Source: Roseicitreum antarcticum
GTDB lineage: Bacteria; Pseudomonadota; Alphaproteobacteria; Rhodobacterales; Rhodobacteraceae
Assembly: GCF_014681765.1 (NCBI RefSeq)
Contig: NZ_CP061498.1
Coordinates: 2,865,501-2,929,500, forward strand
DNA length: 64,000 nt
Direction: 5' to 3'
Of this stretch, positions 47,904 to 59,326 are shown in pieces. Position numbers and translations under genes: made by a program. The number at the start of each line of letters is the position of its first letter. Positions within the stretch are counted from its first letter, which is position 1. The notes under the pieces were generated by a model that saw nothing but the letters and a program-made list of their open reading frames with translations, was not told the origin of the DNA and ran no database searches.

Positions 47904-49448
47904 TCAGCGGTTGCGCCGCATGGCCGACCGGAAGTCCGACAGACGGAAAGCACCCAGCGCGACCCCCGATGCCCCGTAGCAAAGCGCGCCTGCCGCGATC
48001 AGCCCGGCCAGCGCGACATATCGGACATGCGCCTGCATCAGCCAGGGTTGCAGTACCGAGGCGAGCCCATAGATCACAGCGCCCATCACGGCGGCGGCGG
48101 CGACGATCCGCCAGGCACGCTGGCGCAACCGTGCATCCGGGCGCGCGGCCAGATCCATGGCGCGTGAGCCTGACCACAGCTGCCACACCATCGTCCAGCC
48201 CGCGACACTGGTGCCGATCGCGGCGGCGATATATCCGATGAAGGGCGCCAGCCCTATGGCGATCACCGCATTCACGATCATCGCCACGACGGCGTAATTG
48301 AACGGCCGACGGGTATCTTCACGCGCGAAAAACAGCGGTTGCAGTACCTTTTGCAGAACAAAGGCGGGCAGGCCCAGCCCGTAGACTGCAACGGCCAATG
48401 CGGTCGCGGTCGTATCCTCGGGACCGAACTGCCCGCGTTCAAACAGCACGCTGACCAGCGGCACCGAGATCACCGCCAGCGCCACGGCGCAGGGAACGGT
48501 GATCGCCAGGCTGAATTCCGTCGCGCGGTTGAACGAATGTCGCCCGCCCGCCGTATCGCCGGTGCGCAGCTTGCGCGACAGATCGGGCAGGAGCACCACC
48601 CCGATGGCAATGCCCACGACGCCCAGTGGCAACTGGTACAGCCTGTCGGCATTGTAAAGCCAGGCAACCGCGCCGTCAAAGAAGCTGGCGACCTGACGGC
48701 CCACCAGCAAGTTGACCTGCACCACCCCGCCCGCAAGCATTGCAGGGGCGGCGATGCGCGCCAGTTGCCGCAGATCCGGCGTCAGGCGCGGGCGGACCAG
48801 CGGGATGCGGAACCCCGCCCGGCTGGCCGCCACCCATAACATGCCAAGCTGTGCGACACCGGCCACCGGCACCGCCCATACCAGGGTTTCCCCCACCGGC
48901 CAGCCCATCGCCCCGCCCAGCAGAAGCGCGGCCACGAACAGCACGTTCAACAGCACCGGTGCCGCGGCCGCAGCCGCAAAGCGGCCCATGGAATTCAGCA
49001 CGCCAGACAACAGCGCGGCAAGCGAAATGAACAGGATATAGGGAAAGGCGATGCGCCCGTAATCAACCGCCAGATCGAACCGGGCATCCCCCAAAAAGCC
49101 GCTGGCCATGGCCAGCACCAGCCAGGGCATGCCCAGAATGGCCAGCGTGCTGAACACGATCAGCACGGTCGCCAGCCCGGAGAAAGCTTCGCGCGCAAAG
49201 GCTTGCGGGTTGTCACCCCCCTCGACCTTCTTCGAGAACATGGGGATGAAGGCCATGTTGAACGCGCCTTCGGCAAAGAACCGGCGGAACATGTTGGGGA
49301 GCGAGAAGGCGATATAGAACGCCTCGGCCACCGGGCCCGTGCCAAGGTAGGCGGCAATCATCACATCGCGCACGAAGCCCAGCACACGGCTGAGCATTGT
49401 CCACAGCCCGACCGTCAGAAAGCCGCGCACCAGCCGGATGGGTGCCAT
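47904..49448 (-). CDS. murJ: Lipid II flippase MurJ
   Basis: A 514-residue MOP-family membrane protein with about 14 hydrophobic segments. RLVRGFLTVGLWTMLSRVLGF, RDVMIAAYLGTGPVAEAFYIA and NMFRRFFAEGAFNMAFIPMF are MurJ N-terminal signature stretches containing the conserved arginines of the central cavity. It moves lipid II outward for peptidoglycan synthesis. The start overlaps the glnD stop by one base (TGATG), so it is coupled to glnD; a glnD-murJ order is frequent in alphaproteobacteria. Confidence 0.95.
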   Translation of the reverse strand: MAPIRLVRGFLTVGLWTMLSRVLGFVRDVMIAAYLGTGPVAEAFYIAFSLPNMFRRFFAEGAFNMAFIPMFSKKVEGGDNPQAFAREAFSGLATVLIVFSTLAILGMPWLVLAMASGFLGDARFDLAVDYGRIAFPYILFISLAALLSGVLNSMGRFAAAAAAPVLLNVLFVAALLLGGAMGWPVGETLVWAVPVAGVAQLGMLWVAASRAGFRIPLVRPRLTPDLRQLARIAAPAMLAGGVVQVNLLVGRQVASFFDGAVAWLYNADRLYQLPLGVVGIAIGVVLLPDLSRKLRTGDTAGGRHSFNRATEFSLAITVPCAVALAVISVPLVSVLFERGQFGPEDTTATALAVAVYGLGLPAFVLQKVLQPLFFAREDTRRPFNYAVVAMIVNAVIAIGLAPFIGYIAAAIGTSVAGWTMVWQLWSGSRAMDLAARPDARLRQRAWRIVAAAAVMGAVIYGLASVLQPWLMQAHVRYVALAGLIAAGALCYGASGVALGAFRLSDFRSAMRRNR

Positions 49449-52300
49449 CAGCGGCGGGCCCGTTCCGCGCCCGCCGAGATCGCTTCGCGCAGTCGGCGCT
49501 CCAGCGCCTCTTGTTTGGATTTGGCGTGCAATTTCAACCCGAACATGTCCTTCACATAGAAGCTGTCGACGACCTGCACGCCATATGTCGCGATCACAGC
49601 ACTGGCAATATAGATATTCTGCGCCGCCAGGGTACGCGTCAGGTCAAACAGCAGGCCGGGGCGGTCGCGGGTGTCGACCTCGATGATCGTATAGATCTCG
49701 GACCCTTCGTTGTCGAAAGTGACCGAGGTGGGCATGCGGAAGGCGCGTTCGCGTTTCTTGACCTTGTCCTTGTCGGCCAGCGCCACGCCCGCGACGACTT
49801 CGCCGGCAAATGTGCGCTGGATCATGCTGCGCAGGCGGGGCAGGCGTGCATCCTCATAGGGGTGGCCATCGGCATCCTGGATCCAGAACACGGCGGTGGC
49901 ATAGCCATCCTTCGAGGTATAGGTGCGCGCATCCACCACATTCGCCCCGACCAGCGCCAACGCACCTGCGAGGCGCGAGAAGATGCCCGGGTGGTCGGCC
50001 AGCGCAAAGCACGCGCGCGTCGCGTCGCGGTCGGTGTCGGGGTGCAGGTCGATGCGGATTTCATCGTCGCGGATCCCGCGCAGCATATTGGCAAAGATCG
50101 TATGCGTCGTCGTGGTCAGCCCCTGCCAATAGGGCCCATAGTGGCGCGCAGTCTCGATGCGCAAATCCTTGCGCTCCCAATCTGGCAGCGCTGCGCGCAG
50201 GGCGCGTTTGGCCTCGCTTTCGCGCTTGTCGCGGTTCAGATCCTCCAGCCCGGTGTCCATGGCCGTCGCGGTCTCACGGTACAACTGGCGCAGCAGCGCG
50301 GCCTTCCAGTTGTTCCAGGTGCCGGGGCCAACGCCGCGAATGTCGCAGACAGTCAGCACGGTCAACAGGTCCAGCCGCTTGTGCGTCTTCACTGCCTTGG
50401 CAAAGTCGCGCACCGTACGCGGGTCCGAGATATCGCGCTTTTGTGCCACGTCAGACATCAACAGGTGATAGCGCACCAGCCATTCGACGGTTTCGCATTC
50501 GTCCGGCGTCAGGCCGAGACGCGGCGCAAGGCGGCGGGCGATCTGTGCCCCGATGATGGAATGATCCTCGGGGCGGCCCTTGCCAATGTCATGCAGCAGC
50601 AGGGCGACATAAAGCACCTTGCGGTTTACGCCCTGCTTGAGGATGCGCGAGGCGATGGGCAGTTCCTCGACCAGTTCCTCCCGCTCGATCTGCGCCAGCG
50701 TGCTGACGCATTGGATCGTGTGTTCGTCCACCGTATAATGGTGGTAGACGTTGAACTGCATCATCGCCACGATGTTCTCGAACTCCGGAATGAAGGCGCC
50801 CAGCACGCCCAGTTCGTTCATCCGGCGCAGTGCGCGTTCGGGGTTGCCGTGCTTCAGCATCAGGTCCAGCAGGATGCGGTTTCCTTCACGGCTGTCGCGA
50901 ACCGTGGCGTCGAAACCGTCCAGATTGGCCGCGATCAGCCGCATGGCATCGGGATGCAGCAACAGCCCGGTGCGCAGCGATTCCTCGAAGATCCGCAACA
51001 GGTTCAACGGATCGGCGACAAAGGCATCGGAATCGACCACATTCAGCCGGTTGTGCACGATGACATAGCCATCGCGCACTTTCTTGCGGCGGCGGAACAG
51101 GCCGACCAGCATCGGCTCACGCTTCACCAAGCGCTGTTCCAGCCCGGTCAGGAAAATGCGCGTCAACTCGCCGACGCGGGTGGCGTGCCGGAAATAGGCC
51201 TGCATGAAATGCTCGACCCCCCGGCGCCCGGCGTGGTCGAAATAGCGCATGCGTTCGGCAACCTCGACCTGGATGTCGAAGGTCAGTTGTTCGACCGGGC
51301 GTTTGGCGATGTGATGCAGGTGGCAGCGTACCGCCCAGAGGAAGGTTTCCGCGTCACGGAACGACTGGTATTCCTCGGCAGTGAACATGCCGGTATCGAC
51401 CAGTTCGGCCGCCTGTTCCACCTGGTGGATATACTTGGCGATCCAGTACAGGGTTTGCAGGTCGCGCAGGCCGCCTTTGCCCTCCTTCACGTTGGGTTCC
51501 AGCACGTAGCGTTGGCCACCCTGCTTGCGATGCCGTTCGCCGCGTTCGGTCAGCTTGGCCTCGATGAATTCCGAGGCGGTCGAGCTGAAGATATCCGACC
51601 AGAGGCGGGTCTTCAGTTCGACTTGCAAGGCGGGGTCGCCCTCCAGGAACCGATGTTCCAGCAGGGCAGTGCGGATGGTGTAATCTTCGCGCGCCAGCTT
51701 GATGCAGTCGCCGATGGTGCGGCTGGCATGTCCGACCTTCAGCCGCAGGTCCCACAGGATGTAGAGCGTCGCCTCGATCACGCTTTCGGCCCAGGGCGTC
51801 ACCTTGTTTGGGGTGAGGAACAACAGATCCACATCGGATTGCGGCGCCATTTCCGCCCGGCCATAGCCGCCGACGGCAATCACGCTGAGACGTTCGGCAT
51901 CCGACGCCTTCGGGTTGGGATGCAGGCGGAGGCGGGCAACCTTCAGCGCGGCGGTGATGACCAGGTCGGTCAACCAGGTCTGTGCCCGGACATAGGACCG
52001 CGCGTCGCGCGGCGCAGCGCGCAACGCCTCTTCCAGTCGGGCATTGCCGGTGCGCAAGGCATCGGCCAGCACATCGACAACCGCCTTGCGGATCGCGCGG
52101 GCATCGCCGGGGTCTGCGACGGCGCGTTGCAGCGCCTCTTCAAGTGCCGCGCAATCGCTATCCGACAACGGCGTGCAGATCAGCGGGGCATCCGGGTCGG
52201 TGGCCGGTGGCAGGGCAAAGACATTGCGGGTTGGCTGCGCTGTGGTGTCGGGTATCAGATCAGAACCCTGATCCGGTGAAGCTGCGTGGTGCCGGGTCAA
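49448..52300 (-). CDS. glnD: Bifunctional uridylyltransferase/uridylyl-removing enzyme GlnD
   Basis: A protein of about 950 residues that uridylylates and deuridylylates PII (GlnB/GlnK) in response to glutamine. The nucleotidyltransferase core shows GGYGRAEMAPQSDVDLLF, then a GlnD-linker, then HD phosphohydrolase (LLLHDIGKGRPEDHS), and two ACT domains at the C-terminus (ADHPGIFSRLAGALALVGA and DTRDRPGLLFDLTRTL). All expected parts are present. Start is set at TTG 52300 because AGGTGG lies at the right distance just upstream; it would overlap the lipoprotein gene by about 41 bp. An ATG at 52360 is an alternative. Ends overlapping murJ. Confidence 0.93.
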   Translation of the reverse strand: MTRHHAASPDQGSDLIPDTTAQPTRNVFALPPATDPDAPLICTPLSDSDCAALEEALQRAVADPGDARAIRKAVVDVLADALRTGNARLEEALRAAPRDARSYVRAQTWLTDLVITAALKVARLRLHPNPKASDAERLSVIAVGGYGRAEMAPQSDVDLLFLTPNKVTPWAESVIEATLYILWDLRLKVGHASRTIGDCIKLAREDYTIRTALLEHRFLEGDPALQVELKTRLWSDIFSSTASEFIEAKLTERGERHRKQGGQRYVLEPNVKEGKGGLRDLQTLYWIAKYIHQVEQAAELVDTGMFTAEEYQSFRDAETFLWAVRCHLHHIAKRPVEQLTFDIQVEVAERMRYFDHAGRRGVEHFMQAYFRHATRVGELTRIFLTGLEQRLVKREPMLVGLFRRRKKVRDGYVIVHNRLNVVDSDAFVADPLNLLRIFEESLRTGLLLHPDAMRLIAANLDGFDATVRDSREGNRILLDLMLKHGNPERALRRMNELGVLGAFIPEFENIVAMMQFNVYHHYTVDEHTIQCVSTLAQIEREELVEELPIASRILKQGVNRKVLYVALLLHDIGKGRPEDHSIIGAQIARRLAPRLGLTPDECETVEWLVRYHLLMSDVAQKRDISDPRTVRDFAKAVKTHKRLDLLTVLTVCDIRGVGPGTWNNWKAALLRQLYRETATAMDTGLEDLNRDKRESEAKRALRAALPDWERKDLRIETARHYGPYWQGLTTTTHTIFANMLRGIRDDEIRIDLHPDTDRDATRACFALADHPGIFSRLAGALALVGANVVDARTYTSKDGYATAVFWIQDADGHPYEDARLPRLRSMIQRTFAGEVVAGVALADKDKVKKRERAFRMPTSVTFDNEGSEIYTIIEVDTRDRPGLLFDLTRTLAAQNIYIASAVIATYGVQVVDSFYVKDMFGLKLHAKSKQEALERRLREAISAGAERARR

Positions 52301-53453
52301 TGATGACCACCTCGTTGTTTTCAATGGATGCGATGGCCAGTGCGCGTTCGTTGGTGCCATCGCTGCGCAGCCGGAACGCACCATTCACGCCCAGAAAGCC
52401 CGAGCCTTGGGTCAGTGAGGCGCCAGTCAGTGCATCGCTGCCGCCATTGCGCAAGAGCGCACCGATGGCCGCGACCCCGTCATAGCCTAACCCGGCAATG
52501 GGGTGGGGCGCGGTGCCGTAGGCGGCCGTGTAACGCGCCTCGAACTGGCTGGTGAGGGCCGGGTCGGGCAGGGCGAACCAGCCGCCTTGAACGCCGCTCA
52601 GGCTGAGCGTGGCGGCAGGAATGTCCCAGCGCGTCAGGCCCATGAACTGGTAATTCGTCGGACCCACACTGTTTTCGGGCAGCAGTTGCGCCAAGAGCGG
52701 CAGCGCCCCGGCGGTATTGGCGGTGAAGAAGATCGACTGCGCCCCGCCCGACCGCACGGTGGATGAGATCTGCGGCAGGGCATTCACAACCCCTTGCTGC
52801 GAGAATTCATAGGTCACGGTGCCAGTCAGGCTGGCGGCTGTGCGGCCAGCAGCGGTGCGGATCGCGGTTTCGGCGATCTGGCCCTCGGCTGTGCGTTCCG
52901 CGACAATGGCGACGCGGCCCTTGCCCTGCGAAACAGCATAGGACAGCATGCGCTGCGCGGTATTCTCGAACGTTGCGCCTAAGACGAAGACATTGCCGCC
53001 TGCGATGTCGGTGTTGTTGGAAAAACTCAGCACATTGATGTTGCGCTGTGCCGCAACGCGGCCCGCGGCAGCGGCGGCATCGCCGAAGACCGGCCCCAGG
53101 ATAACAGCTGCGCCGTCAGAAATCGCCTGTGCCGTGACTTCGGCGGCCTGAGCGGGGCTGCCCGCCGTGTTATAGACCCGCAGGTCGATCTGCACGCCCT
53201 GAAGATCCGCGATCGCCATGCGGGTGGCGTTTTCAAGATTGGCGGCCAGCGTGTTGCGGCCTGCATCCGCCGATCCGCCAGGGACCAGCAAGGCCACCGT
53301 CACCGGCGCATTGGGGTTGACCCTGGGTCCGGCCGTCGGACCCATCGCGCCGGGCGCACATGCTGCAACAAGCGCTGCGAGCCCCAGAAAACCGGCAGAT
53401 CTGCGTGCCGCAAAGCGCACGTGACCGATGATCCGTTTTGTCATAGACAGCAT
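52260..53453 (-). CDS. LppC/LpoA-like lipoprotein, penicillin-binding-protein activator
   Basis: A 397-residue type 1 periplasmic-binding-fold lipoprotein. The signal peptide ends in lipobox VAAC. The binding fold shows PVTVALLVPGGSADAG, NLENATRMAIADLQG, VILGPVFGDAAAAAGRVAA and GLGYDGVAAIGALL. This is the LppC/LpoA C-terminal domain. In E. coli LpoA activates penicillin-binding protein 1A and lies divergent from rsmI and yraN, the same order as here. It lacks the long N-terminal TPR domain of E. coli LpoA. Branched-chain amino acid binding is an alternative reading. It is divergent from rsmI. Confidence 0.85.
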   Translation of the reverse strand: MLSMTKRIIGHVRFAARRSAGFLGLAALVAACAPGAMGPTAGPRVNPNAPVTVALLVPGGSADAGRNTLAANLENATRMAIADLQGVQIDLRVYNTAGSPAQAAEVTAQAISDGAAVILGPVFGDAAAAAGRVAAQRNINVLSFSNNTDIAGGNVFVLGATFENTAQRMLSYAVSQGKGRVAIVAERTAEGQIAETAIRTAAGRTAASLTGTVTYEFSQQGVVNALPQISSTVRSGGAQSIFFTANTAGALPLLAQLLPENSVGPTNYQFMGLTRWDIPAATLSLSGVQGGWFALPDPALTSQFEARYTAAYGTAPHPIAGLGYDGVAAIGALLRNGGSDALTGASLTQGSGFLGVNGAFRLRSDGTNERALAIASIENNEVVIIDPAPRSFTGSGF

Positions 53454-53546
53454 GAAGACCCCTTGTGGACGGTATTGGACGGCAGGTTCAACCCTGAGTG
53501 TTAGTGTTTCCGCCCGCCGAAGTAAACTTAGGAATGGAAGTTGAAG

Positions 53547-54458
53547 ATGTCGTTAATCCCCGAATCCGGCGATACTGAAGATGTTGGAGGGGGGGGTGGC
53601 GCGCGGCGCTCGGGCCCGCCGCCGCCGGGACTCTATTTCATCGCGACTCCGATCGGGGCGGCGCGCGACATTACCTTGCGCGCGCTGGATCTTTTGCGGG
53701 ACGGCGATGTGCTGGTTGCAGAAGACACGCGCAGCCTGCGGCGACTGATGGAGATCCACGGCGTGCCGCTGGCCGGGCGGCGGGTGCTGGCCTATCACGA
53801 TCACAACGGCAGCCGCGCCCGTCCTGCCCTGCTGGCCGCGCTGGCCGAAGGCAAAACGGTGGTCTACGCATCCGAAGCGGGCACGCCGCTGGTGGCCGAC
53901 CCCGGCTATCAACTGTCGCGCAGCGCGATCGAAGCGGGTCATCCGGTCTTTGCCGCGCCGGGGCCATCCGCCGTGCTGGCGGCGCTGACTGTGGCGGGGC
54001 TGCCGTCAGACCGCTTCTGCTTCCTGGGGTTCGCTCCGCCGCAAATGGCCGCGCGCCGGGCCTTCCTTTCCGAGGCACGGTCAATCCCCGCAACACTGGT
54101 ATTTTATGAAAGCCCGAAACGGATTCACAAATTATTAAATGAAATGGTGTCAGTGTTGGGGGCAGAGCGCGGGGCGGCCGTGTGCCGCGAACTGACAAAA
54201 CGGTATGAAGAGGTTGTGCGTGGGTCCTTGGCAGAACTGTCAGCGCATTTTGCGCAGCACGAGGTCAAGGGCGAACTCGTGGTGCTGGTGGACCGTGGGC
54301 AGCGCGATGTGGTGTCCGATCACGATCTGGAAGCGGCATTGAAATCGGCGCTTGCAGGGGCGTCGCTGCGTGAAGCCGCCGCACAGGTGGCGCAGGATCT
54401 GGGATTGCCGCGGCGACAGGTTTATCAGGCTGCTTTGGCAATGGAGGTGAAGGAATGA
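53547..54458 (+). CDS. rsmI: 16S rRNA (cytidine1402-2'-O)-methyltransferase RsmI
   Basis: A 303-residue tetrapyrrole-methylase-fold SAM enzyme. LYFIATPIGAARDITLRALDLL, EDTRSLRRLMEIHG, ASEAGTPLVADPGYQL, GPSAVLAALTVAGL and FYESPKRIHKLL are the RsmI blocks. It adds a 2'-O-methyl group to C1402 in the ribosomal P site. The N-terminal 30 residues are Gly/Pro-rich (GGGGGARRSGPPPPG). ATG 53547 follows a GGAAG site. Overlaps yraN start (ATGA). Confidence 0.95.
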   Translation: MSLIPESGDTEDVGGGGGARRSGPPPPGLYFIATPIGAARDITLRALDLLRDGDVLVAEDTRSLRRLMEIHGVPLAGRRVLAYHDHNGSRARPALLAALAEGKTVVYASEAGTPLVADPGYQLSRSAIEAGHPVFAAPGPSAVLAALTVAGLPSDRFCFLGFAPPQMAARRAFLSEARSIPATLVFYESPKRIHKLLNEMVSVLGAERGAAVCRELTKRYEEVVRGSLAELSAHFAQHEVKGELVVLVDRGQRDVVSDHDLEAALKSALAGASLREAAAQVAQDLGLPRRQVYQAALAMEVKE

Positions 54459-54811
54459 CGGGGAAAGTGTCCTATCACGCGGGGTTGGCGGCGGAAGATG
54501 CCGTCTGCGCACTTTATGAACGCGCCGGGCTGACGGTCGCGGCCCGCCGGTGGCGTGGCATGCGCGGCGAGATTGATCTGGCGCTGCGCGACGGGCCCTC
54601 GTTGATTTTCGTCGAAGTCAAGAAAAGTCGCGACTTTGCGCGGGCGGCGGCTTCGCTGGGCAGCGCTCAGGTCCGGCGCCTCTATGATACGGCGGCAGAG
54701 TTCATGGCGACGGAACCCGGCGGCCTGAATACTGATGCGCGGTTCGATGTGGCCCTTGTCAATGCGGCGGGTGAAATATCCATTCTGGAAAACGCGCTAT
54801 GTGCCGCTTGA
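54455..54811 (+). CDS. YraN/UPF0102 family putative endonuclease-fold protein
   Basis: A 118-residue UPF0102 protein. GEIDLALRDGPSLIFVEVKKS is the PD-(D/E)xK-like core (E-x-n-E-x-K). YHAGLAAEDAVCALYERAG starts the fold. Role uncertain; genetic links in other bacteria place it with cell-wall and recombination genes. It overlaps rsmI and precedes gshB by 84 bp, the same rsmI-yraN order seen in many proteobacteria. Confidence 0.9.
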   Translation: MTGKVSYHAGLAAEDAVCALYERAGLTVAARRWRGMRGEIDLALRDGPSLIFVEVKKSRDFARAAASLGSAQVRRLYDTAAEFMATEPGGLNTDARFDVALVNAAGEISILENALCAA

Positions 54812-54895
54812 TGCAGCGGCTTCCCCGCTGCAAGTGATTGCATCCGGCTGGAAGCTGGGTCATCAAGGGGTATTAAACCAGCTGGCGGAGTGGGT

Positions 54896-55840
54896 ATGCC
54901 CCTGAGAGTAGCCTTTCAGATGGATCCGATCGGATCCGTCAATATTGACGCTGACAGCACCTTCCGTCTGGCGGAAGAGGCGCAGGCGCGCGGTCATGAG
55001 CTGTTTTTCTACACCCCCGACAAACTGAGCTGGGATGAAGGCAGCGTCCGCGCCAGGGCGCAGCGGATGACGGTGCGGCGGGTGCAAGGTGATCATGTCA
55101 CGTTGGCCCCCGAGGAAGACGTTGATCTGGCCGATGTCGATGTGGTGTGGCTGCGTCAGGACCCACCGTTTGACATGGGATATATCACGACGACGCATTT
55201 GCTAGATCTCATTCACCCAAAGACGCTGGTGGTGAATGATCCCTTCTGGGTCCGTAACTACCCCGAGAAGTTGTTGGTGCTCCGCTTCCCCGACCTCACC
55301 CCGCCGACCATGATTGCCCGCGATCTGGCCAGTCTGCGGCAGTTCAAGGCGCGGCATGGGGATATCATTCTCAAGCCGCTTTACGGCAATGGCGGCGCCG
55401 GGGTGTTCCGGCTGGACCCGAACGACCGCAACCTCGCCTCGCTGCACGAGATGTTCTCGGGCTTCAACCGCGAGCCCCTGATCGCGCAGAAGTTCCTGCC
55501 TGCGGTCTCAAAAGGCGACAAGCGCGTGATCCTCGTGAATGGGGAGCCTGTCGGCGCGATCAATCGCGTTCCGGCGGAGGGCGAGACCCGGTCGAACATG
55601 CATGTTGGAGGTCGGCCGGAGAAGGTGGCCCTGACCGCGCGCGACCGGGAAATCTGCGCCGCGATCGGGCCGGTGCTGCGCGAAAACGGGCAGGTCTTCG
55701 TCGGCATAGACATCATTGGCGACTGGCTGACCGAGATCAACCTGACGTCTCCCACCGGCATCCAGGAGCTGGAGCGTTTCGACAATGTGAATATTGCCGC
55801 AAAGATCTGGGAAGTGATCGAGGCCAAGCGCGCTAAATGA
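54896..55840 (+). CDS. gshB: Glutathione synthetase
   Basis: A 314-residue ATP-grasp enzyme that adds glycine to gamma-glutamylcysteine. Motifs: [19 protein letters not shown] (N-terminal), [50 protein letters not shown] and [15 protein letters not shown], with the ATP-binding and metal residues. Product is recycled by Gor (19486-20850). A GGAG site lies 5 bp before ATG 54896. The stop overlaps the next gene by 4 bp (ATGA). Confidence 0.97.
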   Translation: MPLRVAFQMDPIGSVNIDADSTFRLAEEAQARGHELFFYTPDKLSWDEGSVRARAQRMTVRRVQGDHVTLAPEEDVDLADVDVVWLRQDPPFDMGYITTTHLLDLIHPKTLVVNDPFWVRNYPEKLLVLRFPDLTPPTMIARDLASLRQFKARHGDIILKPLYGNGGAGVFRLDPNDRNLASLHEMFSGFNREPLIAQKFLPAVSKGDKRVILVNGEPVGAINRVPAEGETRSNMHVGGRPEKVALTARDREICAAIGPVLRENGQVFVGIDIIGDWLTEINLTSPTGIQELERFDNVNIAAKIWEVIEAKRAK

Positions 55841-56738
55841 GCTGGCAGCTCAAGGTTCTGCGCGTCTTCCTGCGCCGGGTCGCGAAGCGGGGGTTGCGTC
55901 GATATGCTGATTCGGTCGTGGCGCGCCGCTGGTTTGACCGTGGCGCGTTGCTGAATGCGCGGGGGCGCCCGGATCGCAGTTTCATCGCCGATCGCTTGAT
56001 GGGACCGGACCGGAACGTTGACGCGCTGTGGACCGCAGCCCCGCAGGGCGATGACCCCATTGTCCTGTATTTTCACGGCGGCGGCTATATCATGGGAAGC
56101 CCGCGCACTCATGCGGCCCTCGCACGGTATATTGGACGCAAATCGGAAGCGGTTGTCTGCCTTCCCGCCTATCGTCTGGCGCCCGAACATCCCTTTCCAG
56201 CGGCATTTGAGGATGCCGTTTTGGTATGGGAGGCATTGATGGCGCGCGGCATCCACCCCAGCCAGATCGTGCTGGGGGGCGATTCGGCGGGTGGCGGGCT
56301 TGCGTTGGCCCTGCTCGGCCACCTGTGCGCCCATGACCGGCCGCGTCCGGCGGGGCTGTTCGCCTTCTCGCCCTTCACCGATCTGACCTATCAAAGCCCC
56401 TCGTTGGTGGAGAATGCCGGGCGTGACATATTGTTGCCGCCGCAGCGCCTGCAACGCCTGAGCCAGCGCATCTTGCAGGGTGGCGATCCCGCGGATCCGC
56501 GCATCTCGCCCTTTTTCGCGTCCTTTCACGGCGCGCCGCCGGTGTTTATCCAGGCTGCCCGGACAGAAATCCTGCGCGATGACGCCCTGCGCATGGCGGA
56601 CCGCCTGCGTGCGTTCGATGTGGATGTGCGCTGCGATATCTGGGGCAATCTGCCGCATGTCTGGCAGTTCTTCCACGGCTGGCTGCCTGAGGCGCGCGCG
56701 GCCCTGCGCGAAGTGGCCGGGTTCATCCGCGCCCGCCG

Positions 56739-58259
<1,521 letters not shown>

Positions 58260-58370
58260 TCGCTTACCCCGCACCGAACCCTGATTAACCTTATCGCCGC
58301 AATGGTTTCGGATTGGTTAACGGAGCTGGGCAGGGCTGACCTGCCCGGGCAGCCGCGCCAAGACTGCAAG

Positions 58371-58400
58371 TGATCCAACCGTAGCGCACGCCCGTATTAC
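58371..58400 (+). promoter_or_regulatory. Candidate RpoE (ECF) promoter of rpoH
   Basis: TGATCC at 58371-58376 equals the -35 box of Rhodobacter RpoE-ChrR promoters (singlet-oxygen response). An 18-bp spacer leads to TATTAC (58395-58400), a weaker -10 match. In Rhodobacter sphaeroides rpoHII is a direct RpoE target. The transcript would leave a leader of about 40 nt to ATG 58448. Confidence 0.45.
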
Positions 58401-58447
58401 GTTTTGTTAATCTAGTGAACAGAGCCATTTTACCGGGGGGTTTAGAT

Positions 58448-59326
58448 ATGGCACTTGATGGGTTTGACGACCGGGCGATGTCGCGTAAAGCGATGAAGGC
58501 AGAGTTGCTGGATGCCGAAACCGAACTGAAGCTGGCCTATGCTTGGCGCGATCAGCGCGACGAAGAAGCGCTGCACCGCCTGATTACAGCCTATATGCGG
58601 CTGGCGATCTCCATGGCCTCAAAATTCCGGCGCTACGGCGCGCCGATGAATGACCTGATTCAAGAGGCTGGATTGGGCCTGATGAAGGCCGCCGACAAAT
58701 TCGACCCTGATCGCGGTGTGCGATTTTCGACATATGCGGTCTGGTGGATCAAGGCGAGCATTCAAGATTATGTGATGCGCAACTGGTCGATGGTGCGCAC
58801 AGGGTCAACTTCCAGCCAGAAATCTCTGTTTTTCAACCTGAAACGTGTGCAGGCGAAGCTGGAGCGTGAGGCCCTTGCGCGTGGCGAGACGCTGGACCAG
58901 CATCAGCTGCGCGAACAGATCGCCCACGAAGTCGGCGTGCCGCTGCATGATGTAGAGATGATGGAGGGTCGGCTTTCGGGCTCTGATTACTCGCTCAACG
59001 CGACCCAATCGTCCGAGGATGAGGGCCGCGAATGGATCGACGCGCTGGAAGATGAAGGTACGCAGGCGAGCGAGCGGGTGGAGCAACGCCATGACGCCGC
59101 GCAGTTGCGGGAATGGTTGCTGGTCGCGCTGAACGCGCTGAATGAGCGGGAGCGTTTTATCGTGCGTGAACGCAAGCTTCGCGATGCGCCCCGAACGCTG
59201 GAAAGCCTGGGTCAGGAATTGGGCTTGTCAAAGGAGCGTGTGCGTCAGCTGGAAGCCTCGGCCTTCGCCAAGATGCGGAAAACGCTGGAAAACCAGTCGC
59301 GCGAGGTGCATAGCCTCATCGCATGA
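58448..59326 (+). CDS. rpoH: RNA polymerase sigma factor RpoH (RpoHII type)
   Basis: A 292-residue sigma-32 family factor. Region 2 reads AYMRLAISMASKFRRYG, DLIQEAGLGLMKAADKFDP and RFSTYAVWWIKASIQDYVMRNWS; the RpoH box is QKSLFFNLKRVQ; region 4.2 is ESLGQELGLSKERVRQLEA. The N-terminus MALDGFDDRAMS and these wordings correspond to RpoHII of Rhodobacter, which is used in oxidative stress rather than heat. Start ATG 58448 matches that. Overlaps the next gene by 4 bp (ATGA). Confidence 0.92.
   Translation: MALDGFDDRAMSRKAMKAELLDAETELKLAYAWRDQRDEEALHRLITAYMRLAISMASKFRRYGAPMNDLIQEAGLGLMKAADKFDPDRGVRFSTYAVWWIKASIQDYVMRNWSMVRTGSTSSQKSLFFNLKRVQAKLEREALARGETLDQHQLREQIAHEVGVPLHDVEMMEGRLSGSDYSLNATQSSEDEGREWIDALEDEGTQASERVEQRHDAAQLREWLLVALNALNERERFIVRERKLRDAPRTLESLGQELGLSKERVRQLEASAFAKMRKTLENQSREVHSLIA

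Noticed and set aside
49397-52279. A 960-codon frame on the plus strand
   Set aside because: It lies wholly antisense to glnD, which has all expected domains; it is a GC-bias shadow.
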